Assembly: GCA_013001295.1 (NCBI GenBank)
Contig: JABDMW010000017.1
Coordinates: 80,788-144,787 of the forward strand
Source: Hyphomonadaceae bacterium
Lineage (GTDB): Bacteria; Pseudomonadota; Alphaproteobacteria; Caulobacterales; Maricaulaceae
Length of the DNA stretch: 64,000 nucleotides
Direction: 5' to 3'
Position 1 is the stretch's first letter. Each line of letters opens with the position of its first letter. A model generated the notes under the pieces. The model was not told the DNA's origin, did no database searches, and was given only the letters and a program-made list of their open reading frames with translations. The translations under genes were made by a program, and so were the position numbers. This document shows, in pieces, positions 35,574 through 43,390 of this stretch.

Positions 35574-36125
35574 CTAATGAAGCGGGCGAACCGTACTGGC
35601 TTGCGGGCCCTTGTCGCCCAATGATTCAGCGAAAACGACACGGTCGCCGACGGATAATTTATCGAATCCGTCATTGATCACACTATTACCGTGGAAGTAA
35701 ATTTCCCGGCCATCCTCAGTTTCCAAAAATCCGTAATTTTCTTCAGCTATTAATGTGCCGACAGTGGCCTCCGGGGGACCGACCGGTTTCTTTCGCTCGC
35801 GGCGCAATTTTTGAGCATGGTCTTTCAATTGCCGACGGGCCGCTTGAAACGTATCCCTAATCGTTACGAACACATCTTCATGTGCATGATCTTTGGGCGG
35901 ATTACGATTGGCGTTGACTTCACGCCCGTTGGACAATGTTAAATGAACGCTTGCCGTATAGAGATCGCCATTCTTGTGCCGTTTTTGTGGCCGACCGACG
36001 GTCACGCGGCATGCGGTAATTTCCGGATAAACTTTTTCGAGTTTGGCGATCTCTTCATTGACCCGGGTACGCACCCGATCAGCCGCTTCAATACCCGTCA
36101 CAACGATATGTGGATCGATTTTCAC
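35574..36125 (-). CDS. HPF/RaiA ribosome-binding domain fused to cold-shock domain
   Basis: This 183-residue protein has an N-terminal S30AE/HPF domain (about 1-105; HLTLSNGREVNANRNPPKD). It is joined to a C-terminal cold-shock domain (about 118-183; GTLIAEENYGFLETEDGREI, YFHGNSVI). HPF domains occupy the decoding region of idle ribosomes, and cold-shock domains bind single-stranded RNA. The combination suggests ribosome protection under stress. The normal C-terminal dimerisation domain of long HPF is replaced by the cold-shock domain. It lies 6 bases after the CBS gene. Confidence 0.87.
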   Translation of the reverse strand: MKIDPHIVVTGIEAADRVRTRVNEEIAKLEKVYPEITACRVTVGRPQKRHKNGDLYTASVHLTLSNGREVNANRNPPKDHAHEDVFVTIRDTFQAARRQLKDHAQKLRRERKKPVGPPEATVGTLIAEENYGFLETEDGREIYFHGNSVINDGFDKLSVGDRVVFAESLGDKGPQASTVRPLH

Positions 36126-36131
36126 GAGACT

Positions 36132-36575
36132 CTAACCCGCTTCAAGTGCGATAACGCCGTCATGATGAGCCGATACAGCTTTCACCAATTCACCCGACAG
36201 GTTTTGCGGGACGGCGTGGGATACATCGCCGAGGCTTAAAATTCCAACCATCCTATCTTTATCATTTATAACGGGAAGTCGACGCACTTTATTGTCCTCC
36301 ATCAAATGAATGGCATCCTCAATAGCTTCATTTTCGCGGCAATAAATAATACCTTTGGACATCACATCCTTGGCCGTCTTTTTCGAAAGGTTTCCGCCGT
36401 TCGCGACAGCACGGATCGCGAGATCGCGATCGGTCACCATGCCAATCAACTTATCATTTTCGCCGATGGGGATTGCGCCAATATCTTCCGCTTTCATAAT
36501 ATTGGCCAGAGTTGCAACAGAGGTTGTAGGTTCACACCATTGCACATTCTTATGCATTGCTTCTTTAACTTTCAT
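36132..36575 (-). CDS. CBS-domain pair protein
   Basis: This is a 147-residue protein made of two CBS domains: MKVKEAMHKNVQWCEPTTSV and onwards, then DVMSKGIIYCRENEAIEDAI. IPIGENDKLIGMVTDRDLAI and VINDKDRMVGILSLGDVSHA are the adenylate-binding strands. Such stand-alone pairs sense adenine nucleotides. The track start is 84 bases too long; the ATG at 36575 has GGAG upstream. It is first in an operon with the HPF-cold-shock and CxxC genes. Confidence 0.88.
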   Translation of the reverse strand: MKVKEAMHKNVQWCEPTTSVATLANIMKAEDIGAIPIGENDKLIGMVTDRDLAIRAVANGGNLSKKTAKDVMSKGIIYCRENEAIEDAIHLMEDNKVRRLPVINDKDRMVGILSLGDVSHAVPQNLSGELVKAVSAHHDGVIALEAG

Positions 36576-36817
36576 GGGAGGCTCCTTTTTCTTGAACAGG
36601 GCAATATAAAAGCCCGGAGACCAAACCGCTCCACAAGAAGCAGGACTCCTCACGCTCACGGATTAATCGACCGGGCTCTGTCGCGCAGAGTCTTCACTTA
36701 ACCAGATACATTGCTAATACCGCCCCTTATCAGCTTGGATAATTCGCGGTGTTACGACGTCAGGCCAACTCCTCTTTGCGGCACCAACAAAACATATAGG
36801 AAGTCAAGCTTCCAATT

Positions 36818-36831
36818 TTGACGGGCGTCAA
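36818..36831. promoter_or_regulatory. FNR/FixK-like palindrome TTGAC-N4-GTCAA
   Basis: TTGACGGGCGTCAA is a perfect inverted repeat 243 bases upstream of the CBS-HPF operon start. The distance is long for direct activation of that operon. It implies either a long leader or a separate transcript. Confidence 0.6.
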
Positions 36832-37073
36832 AATCCTTAATGAGAATTGAAATCTTCGACGAAATTTGGCTTTTTAAGGCAAAACCCGAGGAAATCAGCC
36901 AAGTGGACGCGCCCCATTACCACTCATTTCGCCAATTCCCTTCGGGCAACATCGTGTCGGCCTACTTTAAATCCAATCTATCTATTTTTTCTTTGAGAGA
37001 GAAATCAAGACTGAAAATCGATCGGCAAACTGACGCGATACCGACCACTTACCCAAAGTGTCATAATTGGATA

Positions 37074-37087
37074 TTGACCGTCGTCAA
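37074..37087. promoter_or_regulatory. FNR/FixK-like palindrome TTGAC-N4-GTCAA
   Basis: TTGACCGTCGTCAA is a perfect inverted repeat 27 bases beyond the end of the MBL nuclease gene. No annotated gene starts near it, so its target is unclear. A non-coding transcript running toward the CBS gene is one possibility. Confidence 0.55.
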
Positions 37088-37114
37088 TTTGGAGCAATTC
37101 TTTAGGGTTTTCGA

Positions 37115-38479
37115 TCAGTGTAACGGATGTGTCGAAAGCTGTTCCGGAACAATACAATCCCAATCTAATTCCTCTTCGATCCGATCCTGTAAGGCGTCGG
37201 ACGCAGCAGGTTCGCCATGAACGATGAATGTACATTTTGGAGGTTTTCGAAAATTATGCAACCAGCTCATGATTTCATCTGAATCCGCGTGAGCCGACAA
37301 CATTTCGAGGTTTGATATCTCAGCACTTACCTCAAAGTATTCGCCGTGAATTTTGACGCGGTTGGCACCATTGATCAAGGCCTCTCCTCGCGTGCCGCCT
37401 GCCTGGAAGCCGGCAAACAATATAGTATTGCGATTGTCAGAAAGATATGACTTTAGATGATGAACAACCCGCCCCCCGGTCGCCATACCGCTCGCCGAAA
37501 TGATAATTTTCGGCATTGGGTTGGTGTCGAGTGCTTTTGATTCCTCGGATGTCCGCACATAGTGCGACGACTTGAATGCCAAATCGCACATGGTTTTGGT
37601 CAATTTGTGATGTTCGCGATTATTTTTGAAAATTTCCGTGGCATTGATCGCCATGGGGCTATCCAAAAATACGGGCATGTCGGGAATTCGGTTGGCCACT
37701 TTCAATCTGTGAATATGAAATAATAGCGTCTGGGCGCGCCCGACCGCAAATGACGGGATGATAACCGTGCCACCTCGCCTTACCGTGCGTAAAATAATGT
37801 CTTCGAGCGCATCTTCCGGATCGCGGTCATCGTGGCGACGGTCCCCATAGGTCGATTCAATGACAAGACAATCAGCTTTTTCAACAATGTCTGGATTTAC
37901 CATTGTCACCATGTCGGGACGGCCCAAATCGCCAGAAAAAACAACCTGTTTTCCATTGAACGTGCATTCAACGATCGCGGCACCTAATATATGCCCGGCC
38001 CGCATAAACTTTATGTTCAGTCCCGGAAAAATCTCGATCGATTGTGCAAACGGATGCGGGGCGAAGGCAGCAAGTGAGTCCTGCGCGTCTTTCAATCCAT
38101 ATAGTGGTAGGGCCGGTTTATGTTTTGAATATCCGTAGCGATTGGCAAAATCGGCTTCCCGCTCTTGTAAATACCCACTGTCGGGCAACAGAATTTCGCA
38201 AAGATCAAGCGTGGCTTCGGTACAAAACACCTTACCGGCAAAGCCATTTTTGACCAATAACGGAATATAACCGGAATGATCGATGTGGGCGTGGGTAAGA
38301 ACAACCGCGTCAATCTCTACCGGATCAAACGGCAAAGGAGCCCAATTGCGTTGACGCAACTGCTTATAACCCTGGAACAGGCCGCAATCGATCAGGACTT
38401 TACGGCCACCCGACTCCAGTAAAAACTTCGAACCCGTAACGGTTCCGGCACCACCGAAAAACGAGAGCCGGTCAGCCAT
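37115..38479 (-). CDS. MBL-fold beta-CASP RNA/DNA nuclease family protein
   Basis: This is a 454-residue metallo-beta-lactamase fold hydrolase with the beta-CASP insert, like archaeal and bacterial CPSF-73/Ysh1-type nucleases. Metal ligands are in VVLTHAHIDHSGYIPLL (HxHxDH), MRAGHILGAAIVE and FSGDLGRPD. The C-terminal motifs are SASGMATGGRVVHHL, VSAEISNLEMLSAHAD and FIVHGEP. These predict an RNase, probably for RNA processing or decay under stress. It follows the host-attachment gene by six bases. Confidence 0.9.
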   Translation of the reverse strand: MADRLSFFGGAGTVTGSKFLLESGGRKVLIDCGLFQGYKQLRQRNWAPLPFDPVEIDAVVLTHAHIDHSGYIPLLVKNGFAGKVFCTEATLDLCEILLPDSGYLQEREADFANRYGYSKHKPALPLYGLKDAQDSLAAFAPHPFAQSIEIFPGLNIKFMRAGHILGAAIVECTFNGKQVVFSGDLGRPDMVTMVNPDIVEKADCLVIESTYGDRRHDDRDPEDALEDIILRTVRRGGTVIIPSFAVGRAQTLLFHIHRLKVANRIPDMPVFLDSPMAINATEIFKNNREHHKLTKTMCDLAFKSSHYVRTSEESKALDTNPMPKIIISASGMATGGRVVHHLKSYLSDNRNTILFAGFQAGGTRGEALINGANRVKIHGEYFEVSAEISNLEMLSAHADSDEIMSWLHNFRKPPKCTFIVHGEPAASDALQDRIEEELDWDCIVPEQLSTHPLH

Positions 38480-38485
38480 GCCCGA

Positions 38486-38923
38486 CTAGGCAGCGCTCAA
38501 CAAGCGCTCGATCTCTGTCACCGGGTGTTGAGTTAAATCTTTAGCCAACTCTTGAACTAGTTTTTTGCCCGCAAATGCGTTCAAATTTGGTCGAAGGACG
38601 CCGAGTGTTTTCGGATCTGCAACAATGACCAGAGCAGGAAAATCATTCCGTTCGGCCCACTTATTTATTCGCTTCGCCAGATCAATCGCTGCATTTTCTT
38701 TCTGCAATTGATGCCAATCCGTATTTGCGACAGCACTCACCTGTCCATTGGGTGAGGGAAATCGGCCTGGCCTTTCTGTGCCCTGCTCCTTTGTGGGCGG
38801 GTTATCAGTCTCACTGTATTTGCGAATGCGTAGATCAATCAAATCCGCATCGCCATGGTTTTCAAACACTTGGAATTTTTCACTGTCTGCGACAACAACC
38901 CATGCAGCATGTTCGATCTTCAT
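38486..38923 (-). CDS. Host attachment family protein
   Basis: This 145-residue protein resembles the 'protein required for attachment to host cells' family: AWVVVADSEKFQVFENHGD at the start, then FPSPNGQVSAVANTDWHQL and LVIVADPKTLGVLRPNL. The fold is related to the eRF1/Pelota-type domain, and its function in free-living bacteria is unknown. The track start is 51 bases early; the ATG at 38923 has AGGAG upstream. It lies between DUF2267 and MBL nuclease genes in one run, a grouping common in stress islands. Confidence 0.82.
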   Translation of the reverse strand: MKIEHAAWVVVADSEKFQVFENHGDADLIDLRIRKYSETDNPPTKEQGTERPGRFPSPNGQVSAVANTDWHQLQKENAAIDLAKRINKWAERNDFPALVIVADPKTLGVLRPNLNAFAGKKLVQELAKDLTQHPVTEIERLLSAA

Positions 38924-38952
38924 ATCGGTCTCCTTATAAATATTAATGTCGA

Positions 38953-39393
38953 TTAATCCGGTGTCGCCGGCCAAAGGTTTTTAATGTGATAGGGCAAGCA
39001 GCTCTGAACATGTTCCACTTCACCCGGAGAGAGTTTGTCCATCAAAACCGCAAATACCGCGCTTGCAATACGTTTGGGCTCATGATCCTCTTCCGTAAAA
39101 TTGAAAGCGGCAGCGAGACCGTCGACGAATTCTTCTTCGGTCCTATCGTCCGTCGGGCATTTGCTGGGCTTCCAGCCCTCATAATATATGCCGCGCATCA
39201 ACATGGGCATTTGAGCGGCGAGCGCAGCCGCCGTGTTCACAGGCAACCGATCACGCAATGCATGAAGTGTTACACTGAAAGCGCGGTAGGCGTCCTGACG
39301 ACTTTCCAAATTCAAACGCTCCATTAACTCCTTAAGCCAAATATTGGTTTTTTGAACCGTATCATCAAAGACCGGTAATCCATTGGTCGTCAC
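38953..39393 (-). CDS. DUF2267-family protein
   Basis: This is a 146-residue all-helical protein of the DUF2267 family. Visible features are TVQKTNIWLKELMERLNLES, AFSVTLHALRDRLPVNTAAALAAQMPMLMRGIYYEGW and a C-terminal VFAVLMDKLSPGEVEHVQSCLP. The function is unknown, although such genes often accompany phosphate-starvation or redox-stress loci. It starts at GTG with AGGAG before it. It is the first gene of the DUF2267-attachment-MBL run, with an FNR-like box 62 bases upstream. Confidence 0.84.
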   Translation of the reverse strand: MTTNGLPVFDDTVQKTNIWLKELMERLNLESRQDAYRAFSVTLHALRDRLPVNTAAALAAQMPMLMRGIYYEGWKPSKCPTDDRTEEEFVDGLAAAFNFTEEDHEPKRIASAVFAVLMDKLSPGEVEHVQSCLPYHIKNLWPATPD

Positions 39394-39454
39394 AACGCTC
39401 TCCTTTCGCAGTTGATCTCTTTCTTACACCCTCTGACAAAATGCGTTTGTCATC

Positions 39455-39468
39455 TTGACCCCCGTCAA
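39455..39468. promoter_or_regulatory. FNR/FixK-like palindrome TTGAC-N4-GTCAA
   Basis: TTGACCCCCGTCAA is a perfect inverted repeat centred in the divergent gap between the DUF2267 run (minus) and the DUF6544 run (plus). It lies 57-62 bases from each start. It could serve both promoters. Confidence 0.65.
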
Positions 39469-39525
39469 AATTAAGGGGGAAGAGATGGGATTAATTGACC
39501 AAAGCAAAGGAAATGGAGAAAGCTG

Positions 39526-40401
39526 GTGAAGTTAGCGCTGTTCATCTTAATCATGCTCACAGCGCTGATTGTCACGTTGCACGTGGTGCGTTGGTGGGAC
39601 AATCGTCGTGCATTCCAGATTTGGAATGCCTTGGTGTTTGAGACCGTAGAAACAGACATTGTTTTTGATCCAGCCATGGTCAAAGATCTTCCAGACCCGG
39701 CGAAACGGTTTTTCTTGTTTACGATCAAACAAGGCACGCCTTTACAAGATGTTGCAGAGATAGAAACCAGTGGCGAAATTGGTCTCGGGCCCCGTGACAA
39801 GCCTGGATATATGCCAATGCAAGGTGTTCAGATTATCGCACCGCCTTATGGGTATGTCTGGCGATTAACCGCGGGACGCGGTGTGATGAAACTTTCGGGA
39901 AATGAAGGCGCTTATAACCAACGTTCGTGGATACGATTTTGGGCAGCGGGGACCGTACCTGTTGTGCGCGCCGGTGACGACACAGATCATTTCCGTTCTG
40001 CATTTGGGCGAATGATAGCAGACGGGTTGTTCTGGGTACCCGCTGCACTGCTCCCGCACAACGGTGCCAAATGGACGCCGGTAGACGAAACAACATCTCG
40101 CGTGACGGTTTCGCATTATGGACTTGAACAAAGTATCGACATAACTGTGACGGAAACAGGACAGCCAACGCAGGTCGTTTTCCAACGATGGAGCGATGTG
40201 AATCCCGATAATGAATATCGGCTTCAACCGTTTGGCGGGAAGCTATATGATTTCAAAGACTTTGACGGGTATACATTGCCAACGCGTGTTGAAGGCGGAA
40301 ACCATTTCGGCACGGACGACTATTTCCCCTTTTATAAAGCGATTGTTGAAGGCATTACCTTCCCGCATGCAAACCCGAAAAACCAGAACACGGTAGAATG
40401 A
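39526..40401 (+). CDS. DUF6544-like membrane-anchored protein
   Basis: This 291-residue protein has an N-terminal membrane helix (residues 2-17) and then a soluble domain matching DUF6544-type proteins: MVKDLPDPAKRFFLFTIKQG and LTAGRGVMKLSGNEGAY. GRMIADGLFWVPAALLPHNG and a C-terminal FDGYTLPTRVEGGNHFGTDD are also present. The function is unknown. It starts at GTG with GGAG upstream. It overlaps the next gene by four bases, and an FNR-like box is 57 bases upstream. Confidence 0.75.
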   Translation: MKLALFILIMLTALIVTLHVVRWWDNRRAFQIWNALVFETVETDIVFDPAMVKDLPDPAKRFFLFTIKQGTPLQDVAEIETSGEIGLGPRDKPGYMPMQGVQIIAPPYGYVWRLTAGRGVMKLSGNEGAYNQRSWIRFWAAGTVPVVRAGDDTDHFRSAFGRMIADGLFWVPAALLPHNGAKWTPVDETTSRVTVSHYGLEQSIDITVTETGQPTQVVFQRWSDVNPDNEYRLQPFGGKLYDFKDFDGYTLPTRVEGGNHFGTDDYFPFYKAIVEGITFPHANPKNQNTVE

Positions 40402-41123
40402 AATTTTTGAGCTACAATATCCAAGCCGGAATTGGCACGGTAAAAGCTTCCCAGTATTTCACAGGGGCGTACAGACAGCTTATTAACGATGCCCGGAAAT
40501 CCGACACATTAACGGATATCGCCAACTATATCCGTCACTATGATGTTGTCTGTTTGCAAGAAGTTGATTTGGGCGGATTTCGGGCGGGCTATTTAAATCA
40601 AGCGGAATATATACAGGAATTGGCCGGATTTCCTCATATGGCGACGCAGATTAACCGGCGTATCGGTCGGCTTTCTGTTCACGGCAATATTATTTTGTCG
40701 CGACGACCGATCACGCACCAACAAGACTATAAATTACCAGGTACTGTATCGGGGCGCGGCCTGCTCGTCGCCGATATCGGCATCAGGAACCCGATCGTCA
40801 TTGCTAACACCCATTTCAGCCTGGGCGAGCGCGCCCAACATTCACAATTCGATTTCGTACAAAAAACGATTGGACACCGTGAAAAAGTGATATTGGCCGG
40901 TGATTTTAACTGCGCTCATGACAGTCGCCCTTTGAGATTATTTGACGCTGGGTCGGATCTCGATCTGGTCACAGAAAAACATCATTACGGATTTCCATCC
41001 TGGAATCCAAGCCGGGCAATTGATCACATTTTTGTCTCCAAATCTTTTGGACCGACGACTTGCAAAGTCGGAAATGTCCGATATTCGGACCATCTTCCCC
41101 TCGATCTTCGCCTGGATATATGA
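40398..41123 (+). CDS. Endonuclease/exonuclease/phosphatase family protein
   Basis: This is a 241-residue EEP-fold hydrolase. Motifs are FLSYNIQAGIG, VVCLQEVDLGG (metal-binding Glu), VIANTHFSLGERAQ, VILAGDFNCAHDSRP and RAIDHIFVS with SDHLPL at the end. It resembles the small phospholipid- or nucleic-acid-cleaving EEP proteins seen beside cardiolipin synthase genes. Here cls is indeed convergent, 54 bases away. It overlaps the DUF6544 gene by four bases. Confidence 0.87.
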   Translation: MKFLSYNIQAGIGTVKASQYFTGAYRQLINDARKSDTLTDIANYIRHYDVVCLQEVDLGGFRAGYLNQAEYIQELAGFPHMATQINRRIGRLSVHGNIILSRRPITHQQDYKLPGTVSGRGLLVADIGIRNPIVIANTHFSLGERAQHSQFDFVQKTIGHREKVILAGDFNCAHDSRPLRLFDAGSDLDLVTEKHHYGFPSWNPSRAIDHIFVSKSFGPTTCKVGNVRYSDHLPLDLRLDI

Positions 41124-41177
41124 GTTTACGCTATTTGGCGTAAATATAGATGTTTAGGGCAGTCGAGGCTGCTGAAA

Positions 41178-42593
41178 TCACAAATAAGGCAGCAACAGGC
41201 GGGCGGTTGAATCACGCAAAACAACAAAGCGGTTTCTTTTTTGATAATCGGCATAGCTCAATAATTTAGACGCTTTCCGCTTGCGTTCGAAAACTGCGTT
41301 GACAGACATTGCAAAAATCTCACTTACGCATTCAATATCAAACTCGAAATTCAGCCGTAGACTTCTGGAATCCCAATTACTGCTTCCGATCAAAACCCAT
41401 CGATCGTCGACAGTCATGAGTTTAGAGTGATCGAAACTGTCGTCACGCAAATAGATATTACAACCCGTAGATAAGAGGGTTTGCAATTGTCGTTTCGTCG
41501 CCCAGTCGGTAATTCGGTGATTGGATTTTTTTGGCAGGACCAGCTCAACATTGACACCGCGAAGGGCGGCAAGTCGGATATCTGATAACATCGCTTTGTC
41601 GGGTACAAAGTAAGGCGATACGATGCGAACCGACTTTGATGCAGCATTCAGTGCGCCAGATATCATCGTTCGTGTTCTTTGAAACGTATATGCCGGGCCA
41701 CTCATGACGCCGCGCGCGATGATCTCTCCAGTCTGGGTTTGTGCATCACAGCCCGTCAGAACAGGACGCTTTGATTTGGTTGACATCGCCCAATTTTCCA
41801 AGAAAGCAGCGCACATCGTTTCGATAATCGGACCTTGAAGTTTGAAATGCGTTTCCAAATTTCCAACCCGGCCGACATTCATGCTGCCGGTAAAAGCAAT
41901 TTTTTCGTCGACGATGAGCAATTTTCGATGATTTCTGAGGTTCAGATAGGGCATGCGCCATGGCCAATAACTGTGCAAGAACCGGTGAACGTTCAATCCC
42001 CGTTTTTTCATTTCGTGAAATGACCAGGAACGGGCTAAAATATTGCCGAACCCATCCAGCGAAATAAAGACCTCTACACCCCGCGCCTTGGCGTCTACCA
42101 GTGCCGCCACAACCCGTTTTCCCAAATCATCGTGCTTGAAAATAAATGTCGTTAGAAAAATGCTTTGTTCCGCCGCATTAATTGCATCGATAAACTCATT
42201 GTGAATATGGTCGATGCCTTCCAAAATATCGATTGTATTGCCGTCAACTTGCGAAGTCCCCGTCACTTTACATCCGAGATGGCAAAATCCTTGCCAATAT
42301 TTATCGTTGTCGAAATCCTCTATGCAATTGGTACAATCGCTCGGCGTCGCGTCTTCTGAAACGCCGAGCCGCTGGGCGCGCCGACTGATCCGGTTGATGC
42401 CAAACATAAAATAGAAAATCGCACCGAGCAAAGGCGCAAACCAAACAAGAGCAATCCACAATAAGCTGGCGCGCGGGTCGCTTTTAAACTGGAGAACGTG
42501 TACCGTGACTATAAGTGCGAGTAGGACGTAGGCGATTGGTAAGATCGTCTGCAACGGCACAAAGATAGATTCTAAAAATGATGACGCGTCCAT
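41178..42593 (-). CDS. cls: Cardiolipin synthase, phospholipase D type
   Basis: This is a 471-residue inner-membrane enzyme joining two phosphatidylglycerols into cardiolipin. Two N-terminal membrane helices (about 11-30 and 40-62) precede two PLD domains with HKD motifs NHRKLLIVDEKIAFTGSMN and DHSKLMTVDDRWVLIGSSN. It follows the CxxC membrane-protein gene by 18 bases, so both are likely driven from the FNR-like box at 43247. Cardiolipin synthesis is often raised in stress or stationary phase. Confidence 0.93.
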   Translation of the reverse strand: MDASSFLESIFVPLQTILPIAYVLLALIVTVHVLQFKSDPRASLLWIALVWFAPLLGAIFYFMFGINRISRRAQRLGVSEDATPSDCTNCIEDFDNDKYWQGFCHLGCKVTGTSQVDGNTIDILEGIDHIHNEFIDAINAAEQSIFLTTFIFKHDDLGKRVVAALVDAKARGVEVFISLDGFGNILARSWSFHEMKKRGLNVHRFLHSYWPWRMPYLNLRNHRKLLIVDEKIAFTGSMNVGRVGNLETHFKLQGPIIETMCAAFLENWAMSTKSKRPVLTGCDAQTQTGEIIARGVMSGPAYTFQRTRTMISGALNAASKSVRIVSPYFVPDKAMLSDIRLAALRGVNVELVLPKKSNHRITDWATKRQLQTLLSTGCNIYLRDDSFDHSKLMTVDDRWVLIGSSNWDSRSLRLNFEFDIECVSEIFAMSVNAVFERKRKASKLLSYADYQKRNRFVVLRDSTARLLLPYL

Positions 42594-42611
42594 AAACCTA
42601 TCCCTGAATAT

Positions 42612-43208
42612 CTAGTCGATTGGCTCAGCCCTCCGGGCATGCCAATCAGCTTCATCTCCATATTCGGCAAATTCGATATAGTAATCGTGAGCCGTCTCGA
42701 GCTCAGATTTATGTTTAAGCGGGCACCAATACCGTTCTGTTACGGCGCCTATCCGCCGTGCGTAGTTCAGAACGCCAATCGCATATCCACAATAGGCGCA
42801 GTTGAATTTCTGATGAGGCTTTAAATAGGAAAGATATTGTCGGTCGACGACGATAAATTTCGATCGTTGAACTTGCGGAACATTCCATAGCCGAAAGCAA
42901 ATTGCCTGGTACAGGCTGACAGTTACATCCAGGATCAAGATGGGAATAATCATGGCGTATATAATTGGTGCTGACATAGCGTACCGCAAGGGCATATTGT
43001 CTTTGTCTTCCGCGCTCTCAATATCAGCGGGCACAATTCGACCGCCCAACCGCCAACGAAAACTGACGCTCCCGTCAGATAATCCCTTCATAAAACGTTC
43101 GAAGGAACTATCGCCCGCAAACTTTTTGCTTTCCGTTTTTAATCGATCAACAAAAGCGGTTACATCACTCAAAAAAGCCTTGTTCACCTGATCCTCCGTG
43201 CTGTTCAC
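42612..43208 (-). CDS. Hypothetical membrane protein with CxxC site
   Basis: I do not recognise a named family for this 198-residue protein. It has a polar helical N-terminus, one or two hydrophobic segments (about 78-108, PIIYAMIIPILILDVTVSLY), then KFNCAYCGYAIGVLNYARRI. A later Cys (YWCPLKHK) follows, a probable metal-binding site. It begins the run with cls. The FNR-like box is 39 bases upstream of the ATG, which would place a class II transcription start almost at the ATG. Confidence 0.75.
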   Translation of the reverse strand: MNSTEDQVNKAFLSDVTAFVDRLKTESKKFAGDSSFERFMKGLSDGSVSFRWRLGGRIVPADIESAEDKDNMPLRYAMSAPIIYAMIIPILILDVTVSLYQAICFRLWNVPQVQRSKFIVVDRQYLSYLKPHQKFNCAYCGYAIGVLNYARRIGAVTERYWCPLKHKSELETAHDYYIEFAEYGDEADWHARRAEPID

Positions 43209-43246
43209 TTGATTGGGTCAGTATTTGGCGTTTTAAGGGCTGATCA

Positions 43247-43260
43247 TTGACGGCAGTCAA
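43247..43260. promoter_or_regulatory. FNR/FixK-like palindrome TTGAC-N4-GTCAA
   Basis: TTGACGGCAGTCAA is a perfect inverted repeat 39 bases upstream of the CxxC membrane-protein/cls run. It is followed by ATTTGATTTC, as at the 35007 box. It marks the right-hand end of the island. Confidence 0.65.
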
Positions 43261-43390
43261 ATTTGATTTCTATTGTCCCATCATGCGGTCTTTAGTCGAG
43301 ATTTTCGCCGTTTATGTGCAGCACAGACCGCCTGCAGTAGCTTTTGTAAGAATATCAACGCTATCGTACCGCCGAAAATAGACTTTTCAA

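Larger units (their letters stand above)
36576..37114. other. 539-base region without a convincing gene, containing two FNR-like boxes
   Basis: This is the largest gene-free stretch of the island, between the CBS gene and the 3' end of the MBL nuclease gene, both on the minus strand. It holds two perfect TTGAC-N4-GTCAA boxes 256 bases apart. A plus-strand ORF (36840-37220, 126 aa) has no recognisable domain and runs into the nuclease gene, so I do not call it. A small RNA or extended promoter for the CBS operon would fit. Confidence 0.6.

Noticed and set aside
36676-36690. Short hairpin CTCTG/CAGAG upstream of the CBS gene as a terminator or riboswitch
   Set aside because: Only five pairs and no T-run, so it is not distinguishable from chance.
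36840-37220. Plus-strand 126-residue ORF beginning just after an FNR-like box
   Set aside because: No recognisable domain, odd composition, no ribosome site, and its last third runs antisense through the MBL nuclease gene. More likely chance.
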